Of a DNA stretch of 27,970 nucleotides, positions 1 to 9,118 are shown piece after piece (positions within the stretch are counted from its first letter, which is position 1; each line of letters starts with the position of its first letter). Both the position numbers and the translations under genes were made by a program. This DNA is from an uncultured Duganella sp. Its GTDB lineage: Bacteria; Pseudomonadota; Gammaproteobacteria; Burkholderiales; Burkholderiaceae. Where the stretch lies: contig CAMLSG010000056.1 in the NCBI GenBank assembly GCA_946482635.1, forward strand, positions 1 through 27,970, read 5' to 3'. The notes beneath the pieces are model-generated. The model was not told the origin of the DNA. It was given only the letters and a program-made list of their open reading frames with translations, and searched no databases.

Positions 1-1324
1 GCCTGCCCGCCACCTCTTCTCCCAGCGCGTATGCCAGCTCGACCGCATGGCTGTCGCCGAATACCGCCCATTCGCCATCAGGCGCGTTGAAGGCGCAGGC
101 GTCTTGCGGCTTGCGGTAGTCGCGTCCCTTGGTATGGCACGCGGCCCGCTTGGGACTGGCAGCGACCGTACGCAGTACTTCCTGCTGCAGGGGCGTGGTC
201 TTGACACTGCGCATGCCGTCGGTCTTGTGGCCCACTATGCCGATGCTGAAGAACAGCAGCGAGCCAGCGATGGCGAAAGCAAACACTTGCGGGCGTCCGA
301 ATTTGCTGCGGTTGCGGAAAGGCTTTTCGACAAATCGCCAGCTAAGGTAGGCCAGAACCATGGTCAACACCACCAGGCTGGCCATCAACGCCGGGCTGGG
401 GCCGTCCACGCTGCGATGGCGCGCGAAAGCCAGGACAGGCTGGTGCCACAGGTAGGCGCTATAGCTGACCAGTCCAACACCGACCAGCGCCCGGCTGCCA
501 AGGATCTTGCCGACTGTGGTCGACGGCGCTGCGAACAGGATGATCATTGCAGCACCGACAGTTGGCAAGAGTGCGTACAGGCTGGGGAAGGGCGTGTATT
601 TGCTGAAGGCGAAGATGCTGAAGCCGATCAGGCCCAGGCCGGCCAGGCTGGCAAGTTCGCGCGTGCGCGGCGAATGCTTGCCGGTGCCGGGCCGCGACAG
701 GTGACAGGCGCATAGTGCGCCGATGGCCAGCTCCCAGCCGCGCGTGGGCAGCAAGAAGAAGGCGGCACTGGGATCCCTGGCAACGCCCCAGTGTGCGGCG
801 CCGAGGCTGGCCAGCGCCGTACCCGCCAGCACCGGTAGCAGCATGCGCTGGCTGCAGCGCCAGAACGCCATCAGGAACAAAGGAAACACCAGATAGAACT
901 GTTCTTCGACCGCCAGGCTCCAGGTGTGGAGCAGGGGCTTGAATTCGGCGGAACTGTCGAAGTAATCGCTCTGCTGCCAGAACAGGATATTGGATGCGAA
1001 GGCGGTGACGGCTACCAGGCTTTGCGAAAAGCTTTTCAAGTCGTCGGGCACCAGCCAGAACCAGGCGAACGGCAGGCAGGCAAGCAGCAGCAGGAATAAC
1101 GCGGGCAGGATGCGGCGCGCCCGCCGTTCGTAGAAATTGAGGATGGAGAACTGGCCGGCTTCCAGTTCGTGGATCAGGATGGTCGTGATCAGGTAGCCGC
1201 TGATGACAAAGAAAATGTCGACGCCTACGAAGCCGCCGCCAAAAAACTGGAATCCTGCGTGAAACAGGATTACCGGCAGGACGGCAACCGCCCGCAGACC
1301 ATCGATTTCCCTGCGATATTCCAT
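1..1324 (-). CDS. Acyltransferase 3 family membrane protein with C-terminal SGNH domain (partial, 3' end outside window)
   Basis: An uninterrupted reading frame runs from an ATG at 1324 to the window edge, about 441 residues. The N-terminus MEYRREIDGLRAVAVLPVIL and the following FVGVDIFFVISGYLI are the signature of the OafA/YrhL acyltransferase-3 family, with the family His in LFHAG. About ten hydrophobic helices follow. The last visible residues include VFGDSHAVELAY, the Gly-Asp-Ser block that opens an SGNH/GDSL hydrolase-like domain, so this is the two-domain form that transfers acyl (often acetyl) groups to envelope glycans. The start is supported by AGGGG about 8 nt upstream and an in-frame stop just beyond it. 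The acceptor glycan cannot be told from sequence. It lies downstream of prpR in the same direction with a gap of 83 bp, and a functional link is not evident. The family call is firm and the target unknown. Confidence 0.85.
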   Translation of the reverse strand, partial: MEYRREIDGLRAVAVLPVILFHAGFQFFGGGFVGVDIFFVISGYLITTILIHELEAGQFSILNFYERRARRILPALFLLLLACLPFAWFWLVPDDLKSFSQSLVAVTAFASNILFWQQSDYFDSSAEFKPLLHTWSLAVEEQFYLVFPLFLMAFWRCSQRMLLPVLAGTALASLGAAHWGVARDPSAAFFLLPTRGWELAIGALCACHLSRPGTGKHSPRTRELASLAGLGLIGFSIFAFSKYTPFPSLYALLPTVGAAMIILFAAPSTTVGKILGSRALVGVGLVSYSAYLWHQPVLAFARHRSVDGPSPALMASLVVLTMVLAYLSWRFVEKPFRNRSKFGRPQVFAFAIAGSLLFFSIGIVGHKTDGMRSVKTTPLQQEVLRTVAASPKRAACHTKGRDYRKPQDACAFNAPDGEWAVFGDSHAVELAYALGEEVAGR

Positions 1325-1349
1325 GTAATGCCCCTGATATCAACCCAAG

Positions 1350-1378
1350 ACAATACTACGTAATTGTCATTGATGCAA
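1350..1378 (-). promoter_or_regulatory. Possible sigma-70 promoter for the acyltransferase gene
   Basis: Read on the minus strand, TTGCAT (1378-1373) is followed after 17 nt by TATTGT (1355-1350). The predicted transcript would start near 1343, about 20 nt before the ATG at 1324. Matches to consensus are only 3/6 and 4/6, so this is a weak call. The gene could also be read through from prpR. Confidence 0.3.
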
Positions 1379-1407
1379 CATTGTGTGGTTTTGATGCATC
1401 GGGCGAG

Positions 1408-3045
1408 TCAAGTCGCCTGCTCCTCGCGCAGGCGGCGCCACAGGGTGGTGCGGCTGATGCCCAGGTAGTCGGCGGCTGCGTCGCGGCGGCCGCCGAAGCT
1501 GGCCAGTACTTCGGTGGCGCTTTTCGCGGCGCCGGCGCGCGGCGCGGGCGCCGGCAGTGCATTGGGCTGCGGCGCCGTATGCGGGACTGAATCCAGCTCG
1601 GGCGCTACGCCCGCGACGAAGCTTGGCGTCAGGGCCTGCAGCGGTTCGGCAGCGAGGAACAAGGCCAGGCGCTCGGTCAGGTTGCGCAGCTCGCGCACAT
1701 TGCCCGGCCAGTCGTAGCGCAGGAGCAGGGGGGCGCAGGCTGCCAGTTCGGCCGGCAGGTTGGGATGGGCGCGCGCGCCCAGGCTGGCCAGCGCGGTGCG
1801 CAGCGACCATTCGGCCAGCGGCAGGATATCGGTCGGGCGCTCGCGCAGCGGCGGCAGCGACAGGCGCAGCACGGCCAGGCGGTAGAACAGGTCGGCGCGG
1901 AAGCGGCCCTCGCGCACCCGTGCTTCGAGGTCGCAATGGGTGGCGCTGATGATGCGCACGCTGACGGGGATCGGCCGCGTGCCGCCGACCCGCACTACCT
2001 CGCGTTCCTCCAGCACGCGCAGCAGCCTGGTCTGCAGTGCAAGCGGCATTTCACCGATTTCGTCGAGGAACAGGGTGCCGCGGTTGGCCGCTTCAAACAG
2101 GCCTGCATGGCCGCCGCGCCGCGCGCCGGTGAAGGCGCCTTCTTCGTGCCCGAACAATTCCGACTCCAGCAGCGATTCTGCGATGGCGCCGCAATTGACC
2201 GCAACAAAAGGCCGGTTGGCTCCGCCCAGGGTGCGCGGGGATTCGCGGTGGATGGCTTGCGCCACCAGTTCCTTGCCGCAGCCGGTCTCGCCCTGGATCA
2301 GCACTGTCGCAGGCGATTTCGCGTACAGCACGACTGCCTGCCGCACGCGCTCCATCGCCTCGGACTCGCCGCGCAGGTCGGCCAGCCCGTGCTTGGCGCG
2401 CAGGGTGTCGGCCACCACGTGGCGGCGGCTGCGGTTGGTCTCCAGTTGCGCCAGGCGCGCCAGTTCGAGCGCATCGTCGAAGGCCTGGCGGATCGAGGCG
2501 GCAGAGTAGACGAATACGCCGGTCAAGCCGGCTTCTTCTGCCAGGTCGGTAATCAGGCCGGCGCCGACGATGGCCTTGATGCCGGACGCTTTCAAGTCGT
2601 TGATCTGGGCGCGCGCGTCCTCTTCGGTGGCATAGGTGCGCTGTTCGATCGGCACGCCGAAGGTGGCGGCGAATTCGGCCAGTGCCGGCATGTCGTCCTG
2701 GTAGGTGATCACGCCGATGCGGTCGGAAACCTTGCGGGCGCGGGCCAGGGCTTGCATGAAATCGAAGCCGCTGGCCTTGGCAATCACCACCGGCACCGAC
2801 AGGCGGCCCTTCAGATAGGCCGCATTGGAGCCCGCCGCAATGACGGCATCGCAGCGCTCCGTCGCCAGCCGTTCGCGGATATAGCGCGCGGCCTCGTCGA
2901 AGCCAAGGTTAATCGGTTCGATATCGGCCAGGGCGTCGTATTCCAGCGTGATGTCGCGGAACAGTTCCGACAGGCGCGAGACGGAAACTGTCCAGATCAC
3001 GGGCTTGTCGGCCGGGTCGAAGGGCAGGGGAGTGGAATGTCGCAT
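1408..3045 (-). CDS. prpR: PrpR, sigma-54-dependent activator of the methylcitrate operon
   Basis: This 545-residue protein has the three expected parts. Residues about 12-200 form the PrpR N-terminal ligand domain, which in the family senses 2-methylcitrate. Residues about 225-460 are the AAA+ sigma-54 interaction domain, with Walker A GETGCGKE (252-259), the sigma-54 loop GAFTGA (303-308), Walker [11 protein letters not shown] (323-332) and an [13 protein letters not shown] block (443-455). Residues about 510-545 form a Fis-type helix-turn-helix ([18 protein letters not shown]). Every motif needed for activation is intact. It is divergent from prpB, and the -24/-12 promoter in front of prpB is the obvious target. 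Its start at 3045 abuts the operator, which suggests it also controls its own level. A Pro/Ala-rich linker (about 487-508) separates the AAA+ and DNA-binding domains. Confidence 0.96.
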   Translation of the reverse strand: MRHSTPLPFDPADKPVIWTVSVSRLSELFRDITLEYDALADIEPINLGFDEAARYIRERLATERCDAVIAAGSNAAYLKGRLSVPVVIAKASGFDFMQALARARKVSDRIGVITYQDDMPALAEFAATFGVPIEQRTYATEEDARAQINDLKASGIKAIVGAGLITDLAEEAGLTGVFVYSAASIRQAFDDALELARLAQLETNRSRRHVVADTLRAKHGLADLRGESEAMERVRQAVVLYAKSPATVLIQGETGCGKELVAQAIHRESPRTLGGANRPFVAVNCGAIAESLLESELFGHEEGAFTGARRGGHAGLFEAANRGTLFLDEIGEMPLALQTRLLRVLEEREVVRVGGTRPIPVSVRIISATHCDLEARVREGRFRADLFYRLAVLRLSLPPLRERPTDILPLAEWSLRTALASLGARAHPNLPAELAACAPLLLRYDWPGNVRELRNLTERLALFLAAEPLQALTPSFVAGVAPELDSVPHTAPQPNALPAPAPRAGAAKSATEVLASFGGRRDAAADYLGISRTTLWRRLREEQAT

Positions 3046-3084
3046 GTTTCACCCGAAACGTTTCACGTGTTTCAACTTGAAACA
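3046..3084. promoter_or_regulatory. Probable PrpR operator (palindromic GTTTC/GAAAC repeats)
   Basis: A 17-bp near-perfect palindrome TGTTTCAACTTGAAACA lies at 3068-3084 (8-bp arms, 1-nt centre). Beside it, GTTTC at 3046-3050 faces GAAAC at 3055-3059, and GAAACGTTTC at 3055-3064 is a perfect 10-bp palindrome. The cluster sits 54-92 bp upstream of the -24/-12 element, right for an enhancer of a sigma-54 activator. It also covers the ribosome-binding region of prpR. Assignment to PrpR rests on position and on the TGTTTCA/TGAAACA form associated with this regulator; binding itself is inferred. Confidence 0.75.
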
Positions 3085-3089
3085 TTATA
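3084..3089 (-). promoter_or_regulatory. Possible -10 element for prpR
   Basis: On the minus strand this reads TATAAT, a perfect -10 hexamer. It would start transcription near 3077, inside the proposed operator and about 32 nt before the prpR ATG. No convincing -35 is seen at 16-18 bp spacing. The call depends on the -10 alone. Confidence 0.35.
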
Positions 3090-3137
3090 CTCTGGCGCGC
3101 GCGTTGCAAGTGCTTGATTTTGCTGGATAGCCACGGT

Positions 3138-3153
3138 TGGCACGCTGCTTGCA
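3138..3153 (+). promoter_or_regulatory. Sigma-54 (-24/-12) promoter of the prp operon
   Basis: TGGCACG (3138-3144), CTGC spacer, TTGCA (3149-3153) matches the sigma-54 consensus TGGCAC-N5-TTGC exactly, with the invariant GG and GC at correct spacing. Transcription would begin near 3163-3165, giving a leader of about 28 nt before prpB with the Shine-Dalgarno GAAAGGA. Confidence 0.92.
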
Positions 3154-3191
3154 CTATGGACGGCAAACATTCCTCAAACAGAAAGGACATC

Positions 3192-4079
3192 ATGAGCCAA
3201 TACTCCGCAGGCGCCGCCTTCCGCAAGGCCGTGCAAGAAGAATCCCCGCTGCAGGTGGTGGGCGCGATCAACGCCAACCACGCCCTGCTGGCCAAGCGTG
3301 CCGGCTTCAAGGCGATCTACCTGTCGGGCGGCGGCGTGGCTGCCGGCTCCCTGGGCCTGCCGGACCTGGGCATTTCCAACCTGGACGACGTGCTGACCGA
3401 CGTGCGCCGCATTACCGACGTGTGCGACCTGCCATTGCTGGTGGACGTGGACACCGGCTTCGGCGCCTCCGCCTTCAACGTGGCGCGCACCGTGAAGTCG
3501 ATGATCAAGTTCGGCGCCGCGGCCATGCATATCGAAGACCAGGTGGGCGCCAAGCGTTGCGGCCACCGTCCGGGCAAGGAAATCGTGACCAAGGGCGAAA
3601 TGATCGACCGCATCAAGGCCGCCGTGGATGCGCGCACCGACGAGAATTTCGTCATCATGGCGCGCACCGACGCGCTGGCCGTGGAAGGTCTGGACGCGGC
3701 CATCGACCGCGCGGTGGCCTGCGTGGAAGCCGGCGCCGACATGATCTTCCCTGAGGCGATGATTTCGCTGGACATGTACAAGCAGTTCGCCGCCGCCGTG
3801 AAAGTGCCGGTGCTGGCCAATATCACCGAATTCGGTTCGACCCCGCTGTTCACCGTCGAGCAACTGAAATCGGCCGACGTGGGCCTGGTGCTGTACCCGC
3901 TGTCCGCCTTCCGCGCCATGAACAAGGCTGCCGAGAACGTGTACACCGCGATCCGCCGCGACGGCACCCAGCAGAATGTGGTCGACACCATGCAGACCCG
4001 CGCCGAACTGTACGAGCGCATCAACTATCACGATTTCGAGCAGAAGCTGGATGCCCTGTTCGCAGCCGCCAAAAAATAA
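3192..4079 (+). CDS. prpB: 2-Methylisocitrate lyase PrpB
   Basis: PrpB cleaves (2S,3R)-2-methylisocitrate to pyruvate and succinate, the last step of the methylcitrate cycle for propionyl-CoA. The 295-residue protein has the isocitrate lyase/PEP mutase fold signature: [16 protein letters not shown] (45-60), metal-binding Asp residues in [10 protein letters not shown] (82-91) and the catalytic loop KRCGH (121-125) with Cys123. Length matches the family. The frame extends 78 nt further upstream, but the ATG at 3192 has GAAAGGA at the right distance and gives the family N-terminus (MSQYSAG), while the upstream extension would start before the sigma-54 promoter. It is first in the prp operon. Confidence 0.97.
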   Translation: MSQYSAGAAFRKAVQEESPLQVVGAINANHALLAKRAGFKAIYLSGGGVAAGSLGLPDLGISNLDDVLTDVRRITDVCDLPLLVDVDTGFGASAFNVARTVKSMIKFGAAAMHIEDQVGAKRCGHRPGKEIVTKGEMIDRIKAAVDARTDENFVIMARTDALAVEGLDAAIDRAVACVEAGADMIFPEAMISLDMYKQFAAAVKVPVLANITEFGSTPLFTVEQLKSADVGLVLYPLSAFRAMNKAAENVYTAIRRDGTQQNVVDTMQTRAELYERINYHDFEQKLDALFAAAKK

Positions 4080-4104
4080 TTCGACGATCCGAGGAGAGAC
4101 CAAA

Positions 4105-5256
4105 ATGACCGAGCAAGCCCCAGCCTTCAAGCCTAAGAAATCCGTAGCCCTGTCCGGCGTTGCAGCCGGCAATACCGCCCTGTGCTCCGTCGGCAAGACC
4201 GGCAACGACCTGCACTACCGCGGCTACGACATCCTGGACGTGGCCACCACCTGCGAATTCGAAGAGATCGCCTACCTGCTGGTGCACGGCAAGCTGCCGA
4301 ACATGGCCGAACTGAAAGGCTACAAATCCAAGCTGAAATCCCTGCGCGGCCTGCCGCAAGGCGTGAAGTCGGCGCTGGAAGCGCTGCCTGCTTCCGCCCA
4401 TCCGATGGACGTGATGCGTACCGGCGTTTCCGTGCTGGGCTGCTGCCTGCCTGAAAAGGACGACCACAATATCGCCGGCGCGCGCGACATCGCCGACCGC
4501 CTGATGGCGTCCTTCGGCTCCATGCTGCTGTACTGGTACCACTACAGCCACAACGGCAAGCGCATCGACGTGGAAACCGACGATGAAACCATCGGCGGCC
4601 ACTTCCTGCACCTGCTGCACGGCGAAAAGCCGTCCGAATCGTGGGTGCGCGCGATGCACACCTCCCTGATCCTGTACGCGGAGCACGAGTTCAACGCTTC
4701 CACCTTCACCAGCCGCGTGATTGCCGGTACCGGTTCCGACATCCACTCCGCCATCACCGGCGCGATCGGCGCGCTGCGCGGTCCCAAGCACGGCGGCGCC
4801 AACGAAGTGGCGCTGGACATCCAGCAACGCTACGAAAACGCGGATGAAGCGGAAGCCGACATCCGCAGCCGCGTCGCCAACAAGGAAGTGGTGATCGGCT
4901 TCGGCCATCCGGTGTACACCGTGTCCGACCCGCGCAACGTGGTGATCAAGGAAGTGGCGCGTTCCCTGTCGCAGGAAGCGGGCTCGATGAAAATGTTCGA
5001 CATCGCCGAGCGCCTGGAATCGGTAATGTGGGAAGTCAAGAAGATGTTCCCGAACCTGGACTGGTTCTCCGCCGTGTCGTACCACATGATGGGCGTGCCG
5101 ACCGCCATGTTCACCCCACTGTTCGTGATTTCGCGCACCTCCGGCTGGTCGGCGCACATCATCGAGCAGCGTATCGACAACAAGATCATTCGTCCAAGCG
5201 CCAATTATGTCGGCCCTGAAGACCTGGCCTTCGTACCGATCAAGGACCGCAAGTAA
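4105..5256 (+). CDS. prpC: 2-Methylcitrate synthase PrpC
   Basis: PrpC condenses propionyl-CoA with oxaloacetate to 2-methylcitrate in the cytoplasm. The 383-residue protein carries the citrate-synthase catalytic set: His229 in GPKHGGANE, His268 in GFGHPVY, Asp319 in NLDWFSA, and Arg344 in VISRTSGW. The short N-terminus and the motif GNTALCSVG (22-30) are typical of PrpC rather than of the larger housekeeping citrate synthases. The ATG at 4105 was chosen because GAGGAGAGA lies about 5 nt upstream; the frame extends upstream into prpB without meaning. It follows prpB by 25 bp. Confidence 0.97.
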   Translation: MTEQAPAFKPKKSVALSGVAAGNTALCSVGKTGNDLHYRGYDILDVATTCEFEEIAYLLVHGKLPNMAELKGYKSKLKSLRGLPQGVKSALEALPASAHPMDVMRTGVSVLGCCLPEKDDHNIAGARDIADRLMASFGSMLLYWYHYSHNGKRIDVETDDETIGGHFLHLLHGEKPSESWVRAMHTSLILYAEHEFNASTFTSRVIAGTGSDIHSAITGAIGALRGPKHGGANEVALDIQQRYENADEAEADIRSRVANKEVVIGFGHPVYTVSDPRNVVIKEVARSLSQEAGSMKMFDIAERLESVMWEVKKMFPNLDWFSAVSYHMMGVPTAMFTPLFVISRTSGWSAHIIEQRIDNKIIRPSANYVGPEDLAFVPIKDRK

Positions 5257-5258
5257 TC

Positions 5259-7856
5259 ATGAACTCCCAATACCGCAAACAACTCCCGGGCACCAAGCTG
5301 GATTACTTCGACGCGCGCGAAGCGGTCGATGCGATCAAGCCGGGCGCCTACGCCACGCTGCCGTATACCTCGCGCGTGCTGGCGGAAAACCTGGTGCGCC
5401 GCTGCGACCCTGCCACGCTGACCGCGTCGCTGTCGCAGCTGATCGAGCGCAAGCGCGACCTGGACTTCCCGTGGTTCCCGGCGCGCGTGGTGTGCCACGA
5501 CATCCTGGGCCAGACCGCGCTGGTCGACCTGGCCGGCCTGCGCGACGCGATCGCGGAGCAGGGCGGCGATCCTGCCCTGGTCAATCCGGTGGTGCCGACC
5601 CAGCTGGTGGTCGACCACTCGCTGGCAGTGGAATGCGGCGGTTTCGATCCGGACGCATTCAACAAGAACCGCGCCATTGAAGATCGCCGCAACGAAGACC
5701 GCTTCGACTTCATCAACTGGACCAAGAAGGCGTTCCAGAACGTCGACGTGATCCCTCCGGGCAACGGCATCCTGCACCAGATCAACCTGGAGCGCATGTC
5801 GCCGGTCATCCAGGTGAGCGATGGCGTGGCCTATCCGGACACCCTGGTCGGCACCGACTCGCACACCCCGATGGTCGACGCGCTGGGCGTGATTGCCATC
5901 GGCGTGGGCGGGCTGGAAGCGGAAACCGTGATGCTGGGCCGTGCATCCTGGATGCGCCTGCCGGACATCATCGGCGTCGAGCTGAGCGGCAAGCCGCAGC
6001 CAGGCATCACCGCCACCGACATCGTGCTGGCGCTGACGGAATTCCTGCGCAAGGAGAAAGTGGTATCGGCCTACCTGGAGTTCTACGGCGAAGGCTCGAC
6101 CGCGCTGACCCTGGGCGACCGCGCCACCATCTCGAACATGGCGCCGGAATTCGGCGCCACCGCCGCGATGTTCTCCATCGACGCGCAGACCATCAAGTAC
6201 CTGAAGCTGACGGGCCGCGACGACGAGCTGGTGGAATTGGTGGAAACCTATGCCAAGCATACCGGCCTGTGGTCGGATGACCTGGCCAAGGTGGAATACG
6301 AGCGCGTGCTGAAGTTCGACCTGTCGACCGTCGTGCGCAATATCGCCGGGCCGTCCAACCCGCACAAGCGCGTTCCGACCAGCGAACTGGCTGCGCGCGG
6401 CATCAGCGGCGTGGTGGAAAACGAGCCGGGCAAGATGCCTGACGGCGCCGTGATCATCGCCGCCATCACCAGCTGCACCAATACCAACAACCCGCGCAAC
6501 ATGATCGCCGCCGGCCTGCTGGCCCGCAATGCGAACAAGGCGGGCCTGCTGCGCAAGCCGTGGGTCAAGTCTTCGCTGGCGCCTGGCTCGAAAGCCGTCA
6601 CGCTGTACCTGGAAGAAGCAGGCCTGATGCCTGAGCTGGAAAAGCTGGGCTTCGGCGTTGTCGCTTACGCTTGCACCTCCTGCAACGGCATGTCCGGCGC
6701 GCTCGATCCTGTGATCCAGAAGGAAGTGGTTGAGCGCGACCTGTACGCCACCGCCGTCCTGTCGGGCAACCGCAACTTTGACGGCCGTATCCACCCGTAC
6801 GCCAAGCAAGCCTTCCTGGCGTCGCCGCCGCTGGTGGTGGCTTATGCCATTGCCGGCACCATCCGCTTCGACATCGAGAAGGACGTGCTGGGCCACGATG
6901 CCTCCGGCAAGCCGATCACCCTGAAAGACCTGTGGCCTACCGACGAAGAGATCGACGCCATCGTCGCGTCCTCCGTCAAGCCGGACCACTTCCGCAAGGT
7001 TTACATCCCGATGTTCGCGCGCAGCGAGGAAGCGGCCGAACGCGCCGAGCCGCTGTACGACTGGCGTCCGCAATCGACCTATATCCGCCGCCCGCCATAC
7101 TGGGAAGGCGCGCTGGCAGGCGAACGCACCCTGAGCGGCATGCGCGCGCTGGCCGTGCTGGGCGATAACATCACGACCGACCACCTGTCGCCATCGAACG
7201 CGATCATGATGGATTCCGCCGCCGGCGAATACCTGCACAAAATGGGCTTGCCGGAAGAAGACTTCAACTCCTACGCAACCCACCGCGGCGACCACCTGAC
7301 CGCGCAGCGCGCCACCTTCGCCAACCCGACGCTGAAGAACGAGATGGTGCGCAATGCAGATGGCAGCATCAAGGCCGGTTCGCTGGCCCGTGTCGAGCCG
7401 GAGGGTAAAGTGACCCGCATGTGGGAAGCCATCGAAACCTATATGGACCGCAAGCAGCCGCTGATCGTGATCGCCGGCGCCGACTACGGCCAGGGTTCCT
7501 CGCGCGACTGGGCCGCCAAGGGCGTGCGCCTGGCAGGCGTGGAAGCCATCGTGGCCGAAGGCTTCGAGCGCATCCACCGCACCAACCTGGTGGGCATGGG
7601 CGTGCTGCCGCTGGAGTTCAAGCCGGGCGTGAACCGCCTGACCCTGGGCATCGACGGCACCGAGACCTTCGACGTGATCGGGGAACGCGCACCGCGCGCC
7701 ACGCTGACCCTGGTGATCCATCGCAAGAACGGCGAACGCGTGGAAGTGCCGGTTACCTGCCGCCTCGATTCGTCGGAAGACGTATCGATCTACGAGGCAG
7801 GCGGCGTGCTGCAGCGCTTCGCTCAGGACTTCCTGGAATCGGCAAAGGCGGCATAA
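5259..7856 (+). CDS. acnD: Fe-S-dependent 2-methylcitrate dehydratase AcnD
   Basis: AcnD is the aconitase-family enzyme that dehydrates 2-methylcitrate to a 2-methylaconitate isomer, which PrpF must then convert. The 865-residue length is typical of AcnD. The three [4Fe-4S] ligands are visible: Cys406 in TSCTNTNN, and Cys472 and Cys475 in ACTSCNGMSG. Aconitase swivel-domain motifs follow, such as NITTDHLSPSNAI and GADYGQGSSRDWAAKG. It starts 2 nt after the prpC stop, indicating translational coupling, and is followed directly by prpF. The AcnD name, rather than AcnA/AcnM, rests on this context and length. Confidence 0.96.
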   Translation: MNSQYRKQLPGTKLDYFDAREAVDAIKPGAYATLPYTSRVLAENLVRRCDPATLTASLSQLIERKRDLDFPWFPARVVCHDILGQTALVDLAGLRDAIAEQGGDPALVNPVVPTQLVVDHSLAVECGGFDPDAFNKNRAIEDRRNEDRFDFINWTKKAFQNVDVIPPGNGILHQINLERMSPVIQVSDGVAYPDTLVGTDSHTPMVDALGVIAIGVGGLEAETVMLGRASWMRLPDIIGVELSGKPQPGITATDIVLALTEFLRKEKVVSAYLEFYGEGSTALTLGDRATISNMAPEFGATAAMFSIDAQTIKYLKLTGRDDELVELVETYAKHTGLWSDDLAKVEYERVLKFDLSTVVRNIAGPSNPHKRVPTSELAARGISGVVENEPGKMPDGAVIIAAITSCTNTNNPRNMIAAGLLARNANKAGLLRKPWVKSSLAPGSKAVTLYLEEAGLMPELEKLGFGVVAYACTSCNGMSGALDPVIQKEVVERDLYATAVLSGNRNFDGRIHPYAKQAFLASPPLVVAYAIAGTIRFDIEKDVLGHDASGKPITLKDLWPTDEEIDAIVASSVKPDHFRKVYIPMFARSEEAAERAEPLYDWRPQSTYIRRPPYWEGALAGERTLSGMRALAVLGDNITTDHLSPSNAIMMDSAAGEYLHKMGLPEEDFNSYATHRGDHLTAQRATFANPTLKNEMVRNADGSIKAGSLARVEPEGKVTRMWEAIETYMDRKQPLIVIAGADYGQGSSRDWAAKGVRLAGVEAIVAEGFERIHRTNLVGMGVLPLEFKPGVNRLTLGIDGTETFDVIGERAPRATLTLVIHRKNGERVEVPVTCRLDSSEDVSIYEAGGVLQRFAQDFLESAKAA

Positions 7857-9044
7857 ATGACCACACATAAACCGCAAATCAAGGTGCCGGCCACGTATAT
7901 GCGCGGCGGCACCAGCAAGGGCGTGTTCTTCCGGCTGCAGGACCTGCCGGAAGCGGCGCAAGTGCCAGGCAAAGCGCGCGACGCCTTGCTGCTGCGCGTG
8001 ATCGGCAGCCCGGACCCATACGGCAAGCAGATTGACGGCATGGGCGGCGCGACCTCGAGCACCAGCAAGACGGTGATCCTGTCGGCATCCACCCGATCCG
8101 ACCACGACGTGGACTACCTGTTCGGTCAGGTCAGCATCGACAAGGCATTCGTGGACTGGAGCGGCAACTGCGGCAACCTGTCGGCAGCCGTGGGTGCGTT
8201 CGCGATCAGCGGCGGCCTGGTGGCGCCGGCGCGCGTGCCGCGCGACGGCATGGCCGTGGTGCGCATCTGGCAGGCCAATATCGGTAAGACCATCATCGCC
8301 CACATCCCGATGAGCAATGGCGAAGTGCAGGAAACCGGCGACTTCGAGCTCGATGGCGTGACCTTCCCGGCCGCTGAAGTGCAGCTCGAATTCATGGACC
8401 CGGCGGCGGAAGAAGAGGGGGCGGGCGGTTCGATGTTCCCGACCGGCCGCCTGGTTGACGACCTGGAAGTTCCAGGCGTCGGCACGTTGAAGGCGACCAT
8501 GATCAACGCCGGTATCCCGACCATCTTCATCAACGCGGACGCTATCGGCTACACCGGTACCGAGCTGCAGGAAGCGATCAACGGCGATGCTGCAGCGCTG
8601 GCCAAATTCGAGACCATCCGTGCCCACGGCGCCGTGCGCATGGGCCTGATCAAGGATGTGTCGGAAGCTGCCAACCGCCAGCACACGCCGAAAGTCGCCT
8701 TCGTCGCGCCGCCGGCCGGCTATACCGCTTCCAGCGGCAAGCAGGTGCAGGCCGGCGATATCGACCTGCTGGTGCGCGCGCTCTCGATGGGCAAGCTGCA
8801 CCACGCCATGATGGGGACTGCTGCCGTGGCGATCGGCACGGCAGCAGCCATTCCGGGCACGCTGGTGAACCTCGCTGCCGGCGGCGGCGAGCGCGAAGCG
8901 GTCCGTTTCGGCCATCCATCGGGCACGCTGCGCGTCGGTGCGCAAGCGACGCAGGAAAACGGCGAGTGGACTGTGAAGAAAGCCATCATGAGCCGCAGTG
9001 CACGTGTGCTGATGGAGGGCTGGGTGAGGGTGCCTACGGCCTAA
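7857..9044 (+). CDS. prpF: 2-Methylaconitate cis-trans isomerase PrpF
   Basis: PrpF isomerises the AcnD product so that a standard aconitase can hydrate it to 2-methylisocitrate. The 395-residue protein begins with the family motif YMRGGTSKGVFF (14-25) and has GGATSSTSK, whose Lys71 likely corresponds to the proton-shuttling Lys described in the Shewanella enzyme, and SGNCGNLSAAVG with Cys105. The fold is diaminopimelate-epimerase-like. Its ATG follows the acnD TAA with no gap. It is the last gene of the operon; a hairpin lies 45 bp downstream. No prpD or aconitase for the hydration step lies in the window, so that step must come from an aconitase elsewhere. Confidence 0.96.
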   Translation: MTTHKPQIKVPATYMRGGTSKGVFFRLQDLPEAAQVPGKARDALLLRVIGSPDPYGKQIDGMGGATSSTSKTVILSASTRSDHDVDYLFGQVSIDKAFVDWSGNCGNLSAAVGAFAISGGLVAPARVPRDGMAVVRIWQANIGKTIIAHIPMSNGEVQETGDFELDGVTFPAAEVQLEFMDPAAEEEGAGGSMFPTGRLVDDLEVPGVGTLKATMINAGIPTIFINADAIGYTGTELQEAINGDAAALAKFETIRAHGAVRMGLIKDVSEAANRQHTPKVAFVAPPAGYTASSGKQVQAGDIDLLVRALSMGKLHHAMMGTAAVAIGTAAAIPGTLVNLAAGGGEREAVRFGHPSGTLRVGAQATQENGEWTVKKAIMSRSARVLMEGWVRVPTA

Positions 9045-9088
9045 TGCAGAAGGTGATGTGCTCGGTCTAGCGGCTGGGGGCTTGCGCG

Positions 9089-9118
9089 CCTGGCCGTTTC
9101 AGGCCGGGGGCAATTTTT
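9089..9118 (+). terminator. Probable Rho-independent terminator of the prp operon
   Basis: CCTGGCC (9089-9095) pairs with GGCCGGG (9102-9108), 7 bp with one G-U pair, around the loop GTTTCA. A run of five T follows at 9114-9118 after a GGCAA gap, so the U-tract is short and displaced. It overlaps the 3' end of the convergent gene at 9099. Confidence 0.45.

Noticed and set aside
47..1343. Open frames at 47-715 (plus) and 459-1343 (minus)
   Set aside because: Both are shadows of the acyltransferase gene, whose frame runs from 1324 through the window edge with family motifs.
1370..1402. GATGCA/TGCATC inverted repeat downstream of prpR
   Set aside because: Stem is short with a long loop and no T-run; not convincing as a terminator or operator.
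1765..3117. 450-codon plus-strand frame
   Set aside because: It is antisense to prpR and lacks motifs; prpR has every expected domain.
5205..8945. A 1246-codon open frame on the minus strand
   Set aside because: It is antisense to acnD and prpF, which are complete and well-conserved. Its translation is rich in His, Arg, Gln and Val without motifs, as expected from the reverse frame of high-GC genes.
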